A stretch of DNA of 50,474 bases, taken from Ilumatobacter sp. GTDB taxonomy: Bacteria; Actinomycetota; Acidimicrobiia; Acidimicrobiales; Ilumatobacteraceae. Shown piece by piece: positions 1-9,041 of the stretch. How positions within the stretch are numbered: the stretch's first letter is position 1; every line of letters starts with the position of its first letter. The translations under genes were made by a program, and so were the position numbers. The notes under the pieces are model-generated. The model saw only the letters and a list, made by a program, of their open reading frames with translations. It had not been told where the DNA came from and ran no database searches. Location of the stretch: contig JABJAB010000006.1 of NCBI GenBank assembly GCA_018666235.1, forward strand, positions 1-50,474, written 5' to 3'.

Positions 1-516
1 CAACAGATCGATGGCTATGCGGACGCAGCCGATGGTGATCACGCGATCTTCAACAAGAACCTCGCTGATGCCGGCGTAGCCGGGCGGGTGCGTCACCTGC
101 GTCTGTTCTCCGACGATGCCCACGAACAGGTTGATGGCGACATTGGGGTGCTGTATATCGATGGCGCGCACCGGTACGCCCCGGCACGAGCCGACATCGT
201 GTCCTGGGGCGCACGGGTCGAGGACGGCGGAACGTTGCTGATCCATGATTCGTTCTCGTCAATCGGTGTCACTTTCGCAATTCTCCGCGAATTGTTACTC
301 GGTTCGAAGTTCCGGTACGTCGGTCGGTCACGATCGATGACGATCTACCGAGCCGACCTCGCGAGCGGACCGCTTGACCGAGTGAAGAACGCCGTGCGCC
401 AACTCGCTCAGTTGCCATGGTTCATGAAGAACGTCGGACTCAAAGTGTTGTTGACCGCCGGGTTGGGCAAGGTCATGGTCCGGCTCGGACGAACTGCGCC
501 CGAATGGCCGTACTGA
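1..516 (+). CDS. Class I SAM-dependent methyltransferase, 5'-truncated
   Basis: The reading frame is open from the first base, so the N-terminus lies outside the window; 171 residues are visible. The motif LYIDGAHRYAPARADI followed by GGTLLIHDSF is the signature of the Methyltransf_24 group of class I methyltransferases, where the Asp of IDGAH sits near the cofactor and metal site and the HD pair follows strand 5. The substrate cannot be read from sequence. The gene ends 7 bases before the DprE1-like gene on the same strand, so it is probably the upstream member of the same transcript and may methylate a glycan or lipid intermediate (inference). Alternative: a generic O-methyltransferase unrelated to the wall pathway. 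Confidence 0.75.
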   Translation, partial: QQIDGYADAADGDHAIFNKNLADAGVAGRVRHLRLFSDDAHEQVDGDIGVLYIDGAHRYAPARADIVSWGARVEDGGTLLIHDSFSSIGVTFAILRELLLGSKFRYVGRSRSMTIYRADLASGPLDRVKNAVRQLAQLPWFMKNVGLKVLLTAGLGKVMVRLGRTAPEWPY

Positions 517-523
517 ACTGCTG

Positions 524-1870
524 ATGGACGACCAACAGTTACTCACGGGCTGGGGGAGGACTGCGGCGAGTTTGGCCACCGTCAAGTCAGTCGGTGTCGA
601 ACAACTCGCCGAACTTGATGTCGGCGCCCGCGGTGCGATCGCCCGCGGCCTTGGCCGGGCATACGGAGATCCCGCCCAGAATGGGGGTGGCATTGTCATT
701 CGGATCAAACCATCTGCCAATCCGGTGTGGATCGACAGTCGAGCGGGGACGGCCACCGTCGATGCCGGGGTGAGCTTCGATGAGTTGTTGCGTCGCATCG
801 TGCCGCACGGATTCTTCGTCCCCGTCACGCCGGGCACACGGTTCATCACCGTCGGTGGAGCCATTGCCAGTGATGTCCACGGCAAGGGTCATCACACCGA
901 CCTCACCTTCGGTCACCACGTGAGGTCGCTGGACATCGTGCTGGCCGACGGTACTGAGCACACCGTCGGGCCGACCGCCGAACCCGACCTCTTCTGGGCG
1001 ACCGTCGGCGGGATGGGGCTGACCGGTGTGATCACCCGAGCAACATTTGACCTGTTGCGGATCGAAACGAATCGGTGTCTTGTCGAGACACAGCGCCTGG
1101 CCGATCTTGACGCGCTGATCGCTGCGATGAGCGATGGCGACGCGGATCATCGCTACTCGGTTGCGTGGATCGATCTCGCTACGAAGGGTCCGACCCTTGG
1201 TCGCTCGATTCTTGAGCGTGGCGATCACGCCACCCTCGATGACCTCGCCGAGTACGCGCCAAAAGCACTCCGCGATCCGCTTGGCTTTGCACCGGGCTCG
1301 CTAGCGTCCGTGCCCCCGGTGCCGAACGTGATGAGCCGGCTTGCGGTTCGTACGTTCAACGAGTTGTGGTTCCGCAAGGCCCCCAAACAGCACCTTGGCA
1401 CGCAAACACTCACCGGATTCTTCCATCCCCTTGACGCCATCGGCGATTGGAACCGCTTCTACGGAGCCCGCGGATTCTTGCAATATCAGTTCGTCGTTCC
1501 ATTCGAGGCAGCGGACACGCTGCGCGAGATCGTCGAACGGGTCGTCGCAAACGGAAATGCCAGTGTCATTTCAGTGCTGAAGCGATTCGGTGCCGAGAGT
1601 GGTGGCCTGTTGAGCTTCCCCAAGCCGGGCTGGACCTTGACGTTTGACGTTGCCGCTGGTGTTCCCGGGCTGGGGTCATTCCTCGCAGAACTCGACCAGC
1701 TCGTGGTCGGTGCCGGCGGCCGTCATTACCTTGCCAAGGATGCCCACACCACGCCCGACATCATTCGTGCCGGCTACCCGCGGCTCGACGACTGGAAGAC
1801 GATCCGACGGTCCGTCGACCCGCATGGCCGCTGGGCCAGCGATCAGGCCCGCCGACTCGACCTGCTGTGA
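524..1870 (+). CDS. dprE1: DprE1-like decaprenylphosphoryl-beta-D-ribose 2'-oxidase
   Basis: A 448-residue FAD-dependent oxidoreductase of the VAO fold, close to the length of mycobacterial DprE1 (461). In that family it oxidises decaprenyl-phospho-ribose to the 2'-keto intermediate, the first step of epimerisation to decaprenyl-phospho-arabinose. The FAD-binding block runs from about residue 80 to 125 and contains VTPGTRFITVGGAIASDVHGKGHH. The C-terminal block AKDAHTT plus YPRLDDWKTIRRSVDP matches the family end, with Lys405 at the place of the catalytic Lys418. At the position of the drug-target Cys387 (GWNIC in mycobacteria) this protein reads GWTLT, so Thr373 replaces Cys. The gene is followed directly by DprE2 through a GTGA overlap, the usual partner order. 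Confidence 0.92.
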   Translation: MDDQQLLTGWGRTAASLATVKSVGVEQLAELDVGARGAIARGLGRAYGDPAQNGGGIVIRIKPSANPVWIDSRAGTATVDAGVSFDELLRRIVPHGFFVPVTPGTRFITVGGAIASDVHGKGHHTDLTFGHHVRSLDIVLADGTEHTVGPTAEPDLFWATVGGMGLTGVITRATFDLLRIETNRCLVETQRLADLDALIAAMSDGDADHRYSVAWIDLATKGPTLGRSILERGDHATLDDLAEYAPKALRDPLGFAPGSLASVPPVPNVMSRLAVRTFNELWFRKAPKQHLGTQTLTGFFHPLDAIGDWNRFYGARGFLQYQFVVPFEAADTLREIVERVVANGNASVISVLKRFGAESGGLLSFPKPGWTLTFDVAAGVPGLGSFLAELDQLVVGAGGRHYLAKDAHTTPDIIRAGYPRLDDWKTIRRSVDPHGRWASDQARRLDLL

Positions 1871-2643
1871 ACCACCAGACTGGACCGCTCATGAACAATG
1901 CCATACACCAACCGCAAACCATCGTCGTTCTGGGTGGGGGCAGCGAGATCGCTCGAGCGATCGTTGTTGCTCTCGACTCAGCATCGCTCCGCACGGTGGT
2001 GCTCGGCTGTCGGAACACCGGTACTGCAGACGTCGAAGGTCTCGCAGCCCAGCTGGGAGGGGCATCGGTGACCGCACGACACTTCGACGCGATCGACCAC
2101 GGTGGACACGTCGATTGGGTTGCTGCGGTCGTGGCTGATCACGGCGACATCGACATTGTCATTCAGGCCTTTGGTCAGCTGGGCGCAGATGCGGCCGATG
2201 ATCCCCTTGCCGCAGCAAACCTGGTCGACGTCAACTTCGCTGGCGCGGTCAGTTCTGGTCTGGCCGTTGCCAATCAACTTCGCAAACAGGGCCATGGCGT
2301 CCTTGTCTCGCTGTCGAGCGTGGCCGGTGTGCGAACGCGAGCGTCGAACTTCGTCTATGGCTCGACAAAGGCGGGCCTTGATGCATTCACCACCGGCCTG
2401 GGCCATGCGCTCCACGGCTCTGGAGCGCGAGTCTTGACGGTCCGACCCGGCATGGTCCGCACATCGATGACCGAGGGAATGCAGGAGGCACCGTTCACGG
2501 TCGACGCCGACGAGGTTGCCGCTGCAACTGTCAACGGGCTGCGCAAAAAGAAGGCGGTCGTGTGGGCGCCCGCCAAGCTCCAGGGAGTGTTCGGGCTGCT
2601 GCGCGTCGCACCCAACGCCGTCTGGCGCAAACTGGACACGTGA
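1867..2643 (+). CDS. dprE2: DprE2-like decaprenylphosphoryl-2-keto-ribose reductase (SDR)
   Basis: A short-chain dehydrogenase of about 258 residues that, in the known pathway, uses NAD(P)H to reduce the DprE1 product to decaprenyl-phospho-arabinose, the arabinose donor for wall arabinan. The glycine-rich nucleotide motif GGGSEIARAI is near the N-terminus, and the catalytic Ser-Tyr-Lys set is visible as SLSS followed by YGSTK. The stretch SSVAGVRTRASNFVYGSTKA and the C-terminal VWAP segment are distinctive of DprE2 rather than generic SDRs. GTG at 1867 overlaps the dprE1 stop and gives translational coupling; an alternative ATG lies in frame at 1891, which starts closer to the Rossmann motif. 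The 3' end overlaps the GTG of the next gene. Confidence 0.9.
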   Translation: MNHQTGPLMNNAIHQPQTIVVLGGGSEIARAIVVALDSASLRTVVLGCRNTGTADVEGLAAQLGGASVTARHFDAIDHGGHVDWVAAVVADHGDIDIVIQAFGQLGADAADDPLAAANLVDVNFAGAVSSGLAVANQLRKQGHGVLVSLSSVAGVRTRASNFVYGSTKAGLDAFTTGLGHALHGSGARVLTVRPGMVRTSMTEGMQEAPFTVDADEVAAATVNGLRKKKAVVWAPAKLQGVFGLLRVAPNAVWRKLDT

Positions 2644-3830
2644 TCGGCACGAATATGGCGACGGCCGACGCGGAGCTGCAGGCGAACGCAGCACGACTTC
2701 GAGCCCTCGGGGTTCATCGCGTCGAGAGCTTTGCCTGGCGCGATCTTGACGACGCCGAAGCAGGCGGGTCCGAACTCCACGCCGACGAAATCTTCGCGAG
2801 GTGGGCTGACGTTGGCATTGACATCACCCACCGGACCTCCACGCGAGATACTCGGGTCATCGAGCGCAATGGCTACCGGGTCGTGCAGCGTGGCAGCCGC
2901 TTCGACGTCTTTGCTCGGGTGATCGCCGCCCAGCTCTGGCGACGGGTCACTCGGCGCCGCTCGACAAGTACAGCCACCATCGAGATCTGGAACGGCGTGC
3001 CCTGGTTCGGTCCGCTTTGGGCGCCACGGCGCCGCGTGGTGTGGATGCACCATGTCCACCGGGATATGTGGGCCGACGTCCTGCCCGCGCCGCTCGACGC
3101 CGCTGGTCGCTTCCTCGAGACTCGGTTCGCACCGATGTTCTACAAACGGAGCACTTTCGCGACCCTGTCGGAATCATCGGCGGATGAAATCGAGCAGATT
3201 GGTATCGACCGTCGCCAGCTCACGATCATTCCGCCAGGGGTCCACGAGAGGTTCACGCCGGATGAGACGGTTCGCAGTGACCATCCAGAAGTGGTGGTGG
3301 TCGGGCGGCTCGCTCCGGTCAAACGGCAGTGTTTGGTCCTCGCAGCGCTGGCCGAGGCTCGGGATCGGGTTCCTGAACTTCGCGTTCGACTGATCGGCGA
3401 CGGTCCGGATCGATCGCAGATTGAGGATTGGATCGGTCAACACGACGCCGCCAGCTGGGTCACGGTGTGTGGTCGGGTGAGCGACGATGAACTCGTGCGC
3501 TCATATCGGTCCGCGTGGCTTGTCGTCAGCGGTTCACACGCCGAGGGTTGGGGCATGTCGCTGACCGAAGGCGGTGCCTGTGGGACGCCGTGCGTTGCCA
3601 CCGACATCGCGGGCCATCGCGGCGCAGCAGTGGACGGCGCCACGGGATTGTTGGTCGCCGACATCGCAGACCTTGGCGATTCAATCGCCGGACTTCTCGA
3701 GCAATCCGACCAGCGACGAGAGATGGGCGTCGCCGCTGTCAGGCATGCGGAGGGCTTGTCATGGACGGCGGTTGCCGCCCGTCAACTCGACGTGCTCTGC
3801 GTCGCCGTGTCTGCAGCGGCCTCGCGGTAG
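2640..3830 (+). CDS. GT4-family glycosyltransferase
   Basis: A GT-B fold glycosyltransferase of about 396 residues. The C-terminal domain shows VVVVGRLAPVKRQ (start of the Glycos_transf_1 domain), a GDGPDRSQIEDW segment, and SGSHAEGWGMSLTEGGACGTPCVA. This last contains the E-x7-E type nucleotide-sugar motif of GT4 retaining enzymes. No membrane segment or signal peptide is visible, so it is probably cytosolic or membrane-associated. The GTG at 2640 overlaps the dprE2 stop in the same GTGA pattern as the preceding junction; an ATG at 2655 is an alternative. Donor and acceptor are unknown; location suggests a lipid-linked or wall glycan. The last 49 bases overlap the convergent DPM1-like gene. 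Confidence 0.85.
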   Translation: MIGTNMATADAELQANAARLRALGVHRVESFAWRDLDDAEAGGSELHADEIFARWADVGIDITHRTSTRDTRVIERNGYRVVQRGSRFDVFARVIAAQLWRRVTRRRSTSTATIEIWNGVPWFGPLWAPRRRVVWMHHVHRDMWADVLPAPLDAAGRFLETRFAPMFYKRSTFATLSESSADEIEQIGIDRRQLTIIPPGVHERFTPDETVRSDHPEVVVVGRLAPVKRQCLVLAALAEARDRVPELRVRLIGDGPDRSQIEDWIGQHDAASWVTVCGRVSDDELVRSYRSAWLVVSGSHAEGWGMSLTEGGACGTPCVATDIAGHRGAAVDGATGLLVADIADLGDSIAGLLEQSDQRREMGVAAVRHAEGLSWTAVAARQLDVLCVAVSAAASR

Positions 3831-4558
3831 GCGCGGCGCCGGCGACGCATGCTGAAGAGGTCTGCCAAGCCCCAGTAGGTCACCAGCTTGAAAGCTTCGA
3901 CCACGATGCCGCGGTTCATCTTTGAGGTACCGGCGACACGGTCGCGAAATTGGATCGGGATCTCGACGACGCTGAGGCCCTTGCGGACCGTCCGGTAGGT
4001 CATCTCGACCTGGAATCCGTAACCACCGGCTTGGACGCCATCGAGGCTGATCGCTCGCAGCGTGTCCGTGCGGTACACGCGATATCCGGCGGTGGCGTCG
4101 TTGATGGCCAAGCCGAGCATGATTGCGGCGTATCGATTGCCCCAGCGCGAGAGCCATGTTCGACGTCGCGGCCAGCCGACGACGGAACCGCCAGGAATGT
4201 AGCGAGAACCGATGACGAGGTTGATGCCCCGTTCGGCGACTGCCAACATCGTGGGCAGTACGGCAGGGTCGTGTGACATGTCCGCATCGATCTCGACCAC
4301 GGCGTCATAGTCGGCTGCCAAGGCCAGGCGAAAGGCGTGGAGGTACGCATCGCCGAGGCCGCGCTTGTTGGGCCGTTCGACGAGTTCGATCCGTTCGCCC
4401 CTGGCGATCCGCTCTCGCACGAGGAGCCTGGTGTCATCGGTGGACGCATCGTCGATGACCATCACGTCGGTGCCGGGCACGTGCTCCTGGATGCTGTCGA
4501 GCACAGTCGTGATATTCGCCGCCTCGTTATGAGTTGGCACGATGATCAGGACGCGCAT
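3782..4558 (-). CDS. Polyprenol monophosphomannose synthase (DPM1-like, GT2)
   Basis: A 258-residue GT2 glycosyltransferase that by homology transfers a sugar, usually mannose from GDP-mannose, to polyprenyl phosphate. It starts with RVLIIVPTHNEAANI, has the nucleotide-binding VIDDASTDDT around residue 35-42 and the metal-binding DAD at 91-93 (VEIDADMSHDP). The later segment GSRYIPGGSV, then ATAGYRVYR and GYGFQVEMTYR are typical of Dpm1/Ppm1 catalytic domains. It lacks the N-terminal acyltransferase domain fused in mycobacterial Ppm1 and has no C-terminal membrane helices. It is the last gene of the - strand envelope operon, 12 bases after the AftD-like gene. It could supply polyprenyl-phosphate-sugar to the GT-C enzymes upstream (inference). 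Confidence 0.9.
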   Translation of the reverse strand: MRVLIIVPTHNEAANITTVLDSIQEHVPGTDVMVIDDASTDDTRLLVRERIARGERIELVERPNKRGLGDAYLHAFRLALAADYDAVVEIDADMSHDPAVLPTMLAVAERGINLVIGSRYIPGGSVVGWPRRRTWLSRWGNRYAAIMLGLAINDATAGYRVYRTDTLRAISLDGVQAGGYGFQVEMTYRTVRKGLSVVEIPIQFRDRVAGTSKMNRGIVVEAFKLVTYWGLADLFSMRRRRRAYREAAADTATQSTSS

Positions 4559-4570
4559 GCGGCAATGACA

Positions 4571-7500
4571 CTACACCGCAGCTGCGGACGTGAGCGTTGT
4601 CTCGGGAGGACTGTGGGGCGCCTGTTGCGGGCGGCGATGTGCGGCGAGCACCGACAGCGTCGCAGAGGTGACGACCGCTGCCACGGCGACCCAGGTGAGC
4701 GGACTCGCCCGGGTGAACTGCAGCGGCCAGTTCGGGCCGTCGGCGTAGTCGTAGCGCCACTCGAACGCGATGATCAAGCCGCTGACCAGCCCCCAGGACA
4801 CGCAGGCCAGCACCATGGCGAGGCGCGTACTCCAGCGCTCGAGAGCGTGGACGTGGCGGGTGATCACGATGGCGCACGAGGAGGCGGCAGCTCCAGGGCC
4901 ACCGACGACGAGGAATCCAGCGACGAGCACGAGATCGACCATGAGGCCGGTAAGGCGGCCGATGCGGTCGGCCTCTGTCTCGTCAGGTTCGCGCTCGATC
5001 GTCATCTCGGGAGCGCTGGCCTCGCGGCGTCGCCACGACGTCAATCCGAGCAGGAGAAGAATCCCCACTCCGGCTGCTAGGGAGAACCGCAGCGCAGCAT
5101 CGACCGAGTCCTGAGGTGTCCACCGAAGTTCGACGCGTCGGCCCTCAGCGCCGGGCTCGATCAGCCAACCGTTCGCATAGCCGTTCATCAACGTCGGCTC
5201 GCCGAGGTCGCGTCCATCGACGTCGAGTGTCCAGCCAAGATTGTGGCTTTGAGGCAAGACGAGCCAGGTCATCTCTGTGGTGTCGGGCAGGGTCGCATCG
5301 ATAGCTGTTGCACTGAGCGATGAAACCGGCACGGCTGGCGTCGGTGCGGTGCCGCCGGACGGTTGGAGGTCCCTGTCGTGATTGTCATCGAGGACGATCC
5401 GGTCGAAGTCGATGCCACTGAGGTCGCCCTTGGCCGTAGTCAGGCGGTGATCACCGGTGCCGAGTTCGAGCGGACCGTTACAGCCAGTCACCGTCAGAAC
5501 CCCATGCGGCGGCCCACTGACGGCAACCTCGAGTGGTTCGCCGTCGAGCACGAGGAGGTCATTGCGGCACCCGGTGTCGATATCCGGCGCGCGCGATGGT
5601 TGCGGCATCGGCTCGGATACCTGCCCGAACCACACTTCGGCGAGCGCGATGGGGAGTTGACGAGGAACGCCGGAGTAGTACTCGACCACGGATGCATTCG
5701 AGACGCCGGAGATGGTGAGCGTGACCGACGTTCCAGACTGTGCTGGCACCAGCAGTGTCGCAATCGCGACACCGTCGATAGGGGCAACGATTGGAACAGG
5801 AACGTTGCTTTCCGGCCCGATGCCGTCGCTCACCGTGATCTGTGTCGGCACGGCGTAGCGACCATCATCCCACCAGGCGATCGTGAGCTCTTCAAATTCG
5901 AGGCCCGCTGGATTCGACACGGTGAGGGCCGAACCTTCGGCAAACTCGAATGTTGTTTGCCACGCGGTGGAAAGGTCGCCGTCGATTGCAGCTGCGCCGG
6001 TGCTGGTGACGCTGCCGGGCAATCGCGACGATGCCAGCGCGGTGATGTTGGTCTCGGTGTCAGCCAGCGCGGTGGTCTTCACCGCTGCCAGCGTTGTGTC
6101 GCTGGCTGTGCCCGCCAGGCGTGCCTGGCCACTGAGTTCGAAGGAGCGCGTCGATGGCACGTCGAACTGCCGATCGAGCACCAACTCGGGGGCCTGGCGG
6201 TTGGGAGTTGCGGGATCAAAGCGCTGCCTCGTGAACATGTACGTCAATCGATCGCCGGGCGCGATGCTTTGAGTGGCCGCGACTGGCAACCGCACGACCC
6301 GGTCGTCAAGAACGGGGGTGCCATCGGTCCGGACGGGCGTGACCTCGGCGAAGCCCACCCCGGGTTGCCCGGCGAACGTCGCGATGTCGCCAACGCTGTC
6401 GGCGAGGACCTCGATTGATACGCGTTGTGTTGACAGTTCGTCACCGAGACCTACCCGTTGGCCGGGAGTCGAATGGGAGGCCTCGGTCAGGTCGACCTCG
6501 AACGACCCGTCATCGGTGGTGACGCGGGCACGGGTGATAAACCGCGTGGCGCCAACCTGTGGTTGGGTGAGCATCAGGTGGCTGAGACGTTCGGGCCGGA
6601 CAAACGTGACGTCGTACCGCAGTCCGCTCGTCGATTCGGCGATGGCGCCACGCCACGCTGTGGTCACGTCACCGTCAGCGGCGAAGTTGGGTGCGTCTTC
6701 ACCGACATAAACGATGTTGCTGCCGTATGAGGTCGCGGTGACGTCGGCAACGTCGCCGAGATGTACGGCAATGGTCTGGTCAGTGAGTTCATCGTCGAAC
6801 AATTCGAGTCGGCTGTCGCCTGGATCGTCGTCGGTGTGCAGGACGCCGACGGACTCGATCGCGCCAAGATTGAAGCCCAGCGTGGACCAGCGTTGACTCT
6901 GCTTGCGGTTGGTGTCGGTGATGACCCACCAGGGTGCTTCGGCAGCGGCGAGCGACGCATCATCGATTGTTGCGGCGTAGAGCAGCGCCATCGATGGCTC
7001 CAACAGGTTTGCCGCAGCGAGATCGACCACTCCATCACCGCTTCCTGCCACGATCAGCGGTGCGGTGGCATCAAGTAGGACGAGTTGATCGCCGCCGCCG
7101 GCAATATCAAATGCCGCATTGATCGGAAAGGTGGTGGCGGCGTCGGTCCGAGCGAGGGCGATCTCATCGATCAGCAGTGAACCGGATTGGTCCTCGATGT
7201 ATCGCCCCGCATAGTCGGGTGTACCCAAGACGCTGCTCACATCGGTCCAGAGCGGTCCGGGGCGGGCCAGGCGGTACCGCTCGTGTTCGAGGTCGTTGCG
7301 GACGACAACTGTGTCGACCGCGAGGAGCTCGGCGATGGTCGGCAGCGAGGCTGGCTCAAACCACCCCTCGAACAATCGTCGCTCGAACGCGTTGAGGAGG
7401 TCCGCTGTCGCCGGGCTCCCTTGAGGAATCAACTCCCGATAGAGCACTGATCGGTCGGTGAGTCCCGGCAAGACGGGGTCGACGGTGCCTCCCCAGCGGT

Positions 7501-8929
7501 AATTTGCGAAGTCTGAGCCTGGAATCGTGTAGATCCGACCAGTGGGACTCGTCGCGTCGTTGACGTACTCGGCAAGCTCGGTTGTCGACGAGGGCAGACG
7601 TTCGGGTCGAAGCAAGCTTGCCGACGTCACGTTTCCGGTGAACCAAGGCAAGAGGTTGAGCAGAACGGCGATGGCGGCTGCGGCGGGAAGTGCTGGTGCC
7701 AAGCGTTTGAATGGTCGGGACCATCCGGTTGCGAGATGTCGTTGCATGGCCATGGTGCCGGCCCCCAGCCCGCACGCCAGGGCGAGCAGGGCGAGCGGTG
7801 CGGCGCGCGGGGTCGAGCGCAACGCGGCGCCCGCAGTGGTCTCGGTCGCGAAGTGCTGGAACCAGGTGCCGTACCAGGTGCTGTCACCCAACGGGGCCGC
7901 GCCGACGCTGAGCACCAGTCCGACGCCGAAGAGCAACAGCATGGAGCCACGCCCGCGGAATGGCGTCAGAAGTCCCAGGAGGGCACAACCGGCCAGGCCA
8001 AACGACAGGAACATCGCTGCCGGATTGTTGAAATAGGCGGCCGCTGGACCGATCCACGGGTCGAGGAAGTCGCCGCCGTAGAAGAACCAGTACCCGAGTC
8101 CCCGGAGGATCTCCGAGGAGGTGCTCGCTGACGCAACGGTTTGGTATGTTTCGGTGAAGTCGAGAACAGGAAGCCCGTAGATTCCCTGCACGCGGAGCCC
8201 GGCCATCCACCAGACCGACACCGCTACCGACAACGCGCCGATACGCATTGCCGCGGCGGCAACGGCTCGGGCTGCAACCCGCCCGGAAGCTGCGTCAGTG
8301 AGTAGCCACAGCACGGGACCCAGGCCGGCGAACGCCAGCGAGGTCGCGTTCACGCTGCCGACGAGGGCGACGACAATGGCGAACTGTGCCGCCGGCCTCC
8401 ACGACCGTTCGCGGGCTGCTCGAGCGGCCAGAAGCACCATCCAAGGGAGCGCTGCCCAGGGGAACAGGATGGCTGAGAGCCGAGCGAGGTAGCTCAGCAG
8501 GTAAGGGCTGAATCCATAGGCGATCGCGGCGATGAACGAGGCCGACACGTCCCAGCGGAGCCACCGCAACAACCGGTAGGTGCCGTAGGACGCCGCGAAG
8601 ATCAGTCCTGCCCAAAGCAGTCGCTGTGCGAGCCAGTCAGGTGCGCCGACGGTTTCAAGTAGCCAGTAATACGGTCCAAGTGGAAAGAGGTATCCGATGT
8701 TCTGATGGGGAACGGTGCCGGCTCCGACGGACGGATTCCACATCGATGACGCAGACGCCAGCAGATCGCCTGGATCGAGCGTCAGGTAGGTCTTGGTGTC
8801 CGCACTGACCTGACCGCGTGCGGTCCAGAGCATGGGGAACAAAGCGAGTGCAGCAAGCAGCGCCGTGACGGCCGCATCGGGGCGTGCACTGATTCGCCGC
8901 CACGGTGCGACGCCTGGGCGGCGAGCCAT
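4571..8929 (-). CDS. aftD: AftD-like alpha-(1->3)-arabinofuranosyltransferase (copy 1)
   Basis: A giant membrane GT-C protein of about 1452 residues, close to mycobacterial AftD (about 1400). The N-terminal half is a multi-helix membrane domain. After the first helix comes VSADTKTYLTLDPG with Asp44 of DTK, then the NIGYLFPLGPYYWL loop, both shared with AftD/DUF3367 proteins. The middle is extracytoplasmic and has at least two F5/8-type carbohydrate-binding-like segments, marked by AADGDVTTAWRG and AAIDGDLSTAWQT. Membrane helices return in the last 150 residues. AftD adds branching arabinofuranose residues to arabinan from decaprenyl-phospho-arabinose. ATG 8929 is preferred over an upstream TTG at 8938 because TACCTT lies 7 bases upstream of it. 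Exact linkage made is unknown. Confidence 0.85.
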   Translation of the reverse strand: MARRPGVAPWRRISARPDAAVTALLAALALFPMLWTARGQVSADTKTYLTLDPGDLLASASSMWNPSVGAGTVPHQNIGYLFPLGPYYWLLETVGAPDWLAQRLLWAGLIFAASYGTYRLLRWLRWDVSASFIAAIAYGFSPYLLSYLARLSAILFPWAALPWMVLLAARAARERSWRPAAQFAIVVALVGSVNATSLAFAGLGPVLWLLTDAASGRVAARAVAAAAMRIGALSVAVSVWWMAGLRVQGIYGLPVLDFTETYQTVASASTSSEILRGLGYWFFYGGDFLDPWIGPAAAYFNNPAAMFLSFGLAGCALLGLLTPFRGRGSMLLLFGVGLVLSVGAAPLGDSTWYGTWFQHFATETTAGAALRSTPRAAPLALLALACGLGAGTMAMQRHLATGWSRPFKRLAPALPAAAAIAVLLNLLPWFTGNVTSASLLRPERLPSSTTELAEYVNDATSPTGRIYTIPGSDFANYRWGGTVDPVLPGLTDRSVLYRELIPQGSPATADLLNAFERRLFEGWFEPASLPTIAELLAVDTVVVRNDLEHERYRLARPGPLWTDVSSVLGTPDYAGRYIEDQSGSLLIDEIALARTDAATTFPINAAFDIAGGGDQLVLLDATAPLIVAGSGDGVVDLAAANLLEPSMALLYAATIDDASLAAAEAPWWVITDTNRKQSQRWSTLGFNLGAIESVGVLHTDDDPGDSRLELFDDELTDQTIAVHLGDVADVTATSYGSNIVYVGEDAPNFAADGDVTTAWRGAIAESTSGLRYDVTFVRPERLSHLMLTQPQVGATRFITRARVTTDDGSFEVDLTEASHSTPGQRVGLGDELSTQRVSIEVLADSVGDIATFAGQPGVGFAEVTPVRTDGTPVLDDRVVRLPVAATQSIAPGDRLTYMFTRQRFDPATPNRQAPELVLDRQFDVPSTRSFELSGQARLAGTASDTTLAAVKTTALADTETNITALASSRLPGSVTSTGAAAIDGDLSTAWQTTFEFAEGSALTVSNPAGLEFEELTIAWWDDGRYAVPTQITVSDGIGPESNVPVPIVAPIDGVAIATLLVPAQSGTSVTLTISGVSNASVVEYYSGVPRQLPIALAEVWFGQVSEPMPQPSRAPDIDTGCRNDLLVLDGEPLEVAVSGPPHGVLTVTGCNGPLELGTGDHRLTTAKGDLSGIDFDRIVLDDNHDRDLQPSGGTAPTPAVPVSSLSATAIDATLPDTTEMTWLVLPQSHNLGWTLDVDGRDLGEPTLMNGYANGWLIEPGAEGRRVELRWTPQDSVDAALRFSLAAGVGILLLLGLTSWRRREASAPEMTIEREPDETEADRIGRLTGLMVDLVLVAGFLVVGGPGAAASSCAIVITRHVHALERWSTRLAMVLACVSWGLVSGLIIAFEWRYDYADGPNWPLQFTRASPLTWVAVAAVVTSATLSVLAAHRRPQQAPHSPPETTLTSAAAV

Positions 8930-9041
8930 GTGGAACAAGGTACTGCCGCCGACGGTCGGAAATCATGATGGCCGGATCCCTGACAGCGACAAAGACGGGT
9001 CCCGTCTGCCATCAACTCCGTCGAGTCCAAAGGCGGCTGGA

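Noticed and set aside
5363..6418. A 351-residue open frame on the + strand
   Set aside because: It lies wholly antisense to the first AftD-like gene and has an Arg/Gly/His-rich composition without domain signatures; a high-GC shadow frame.
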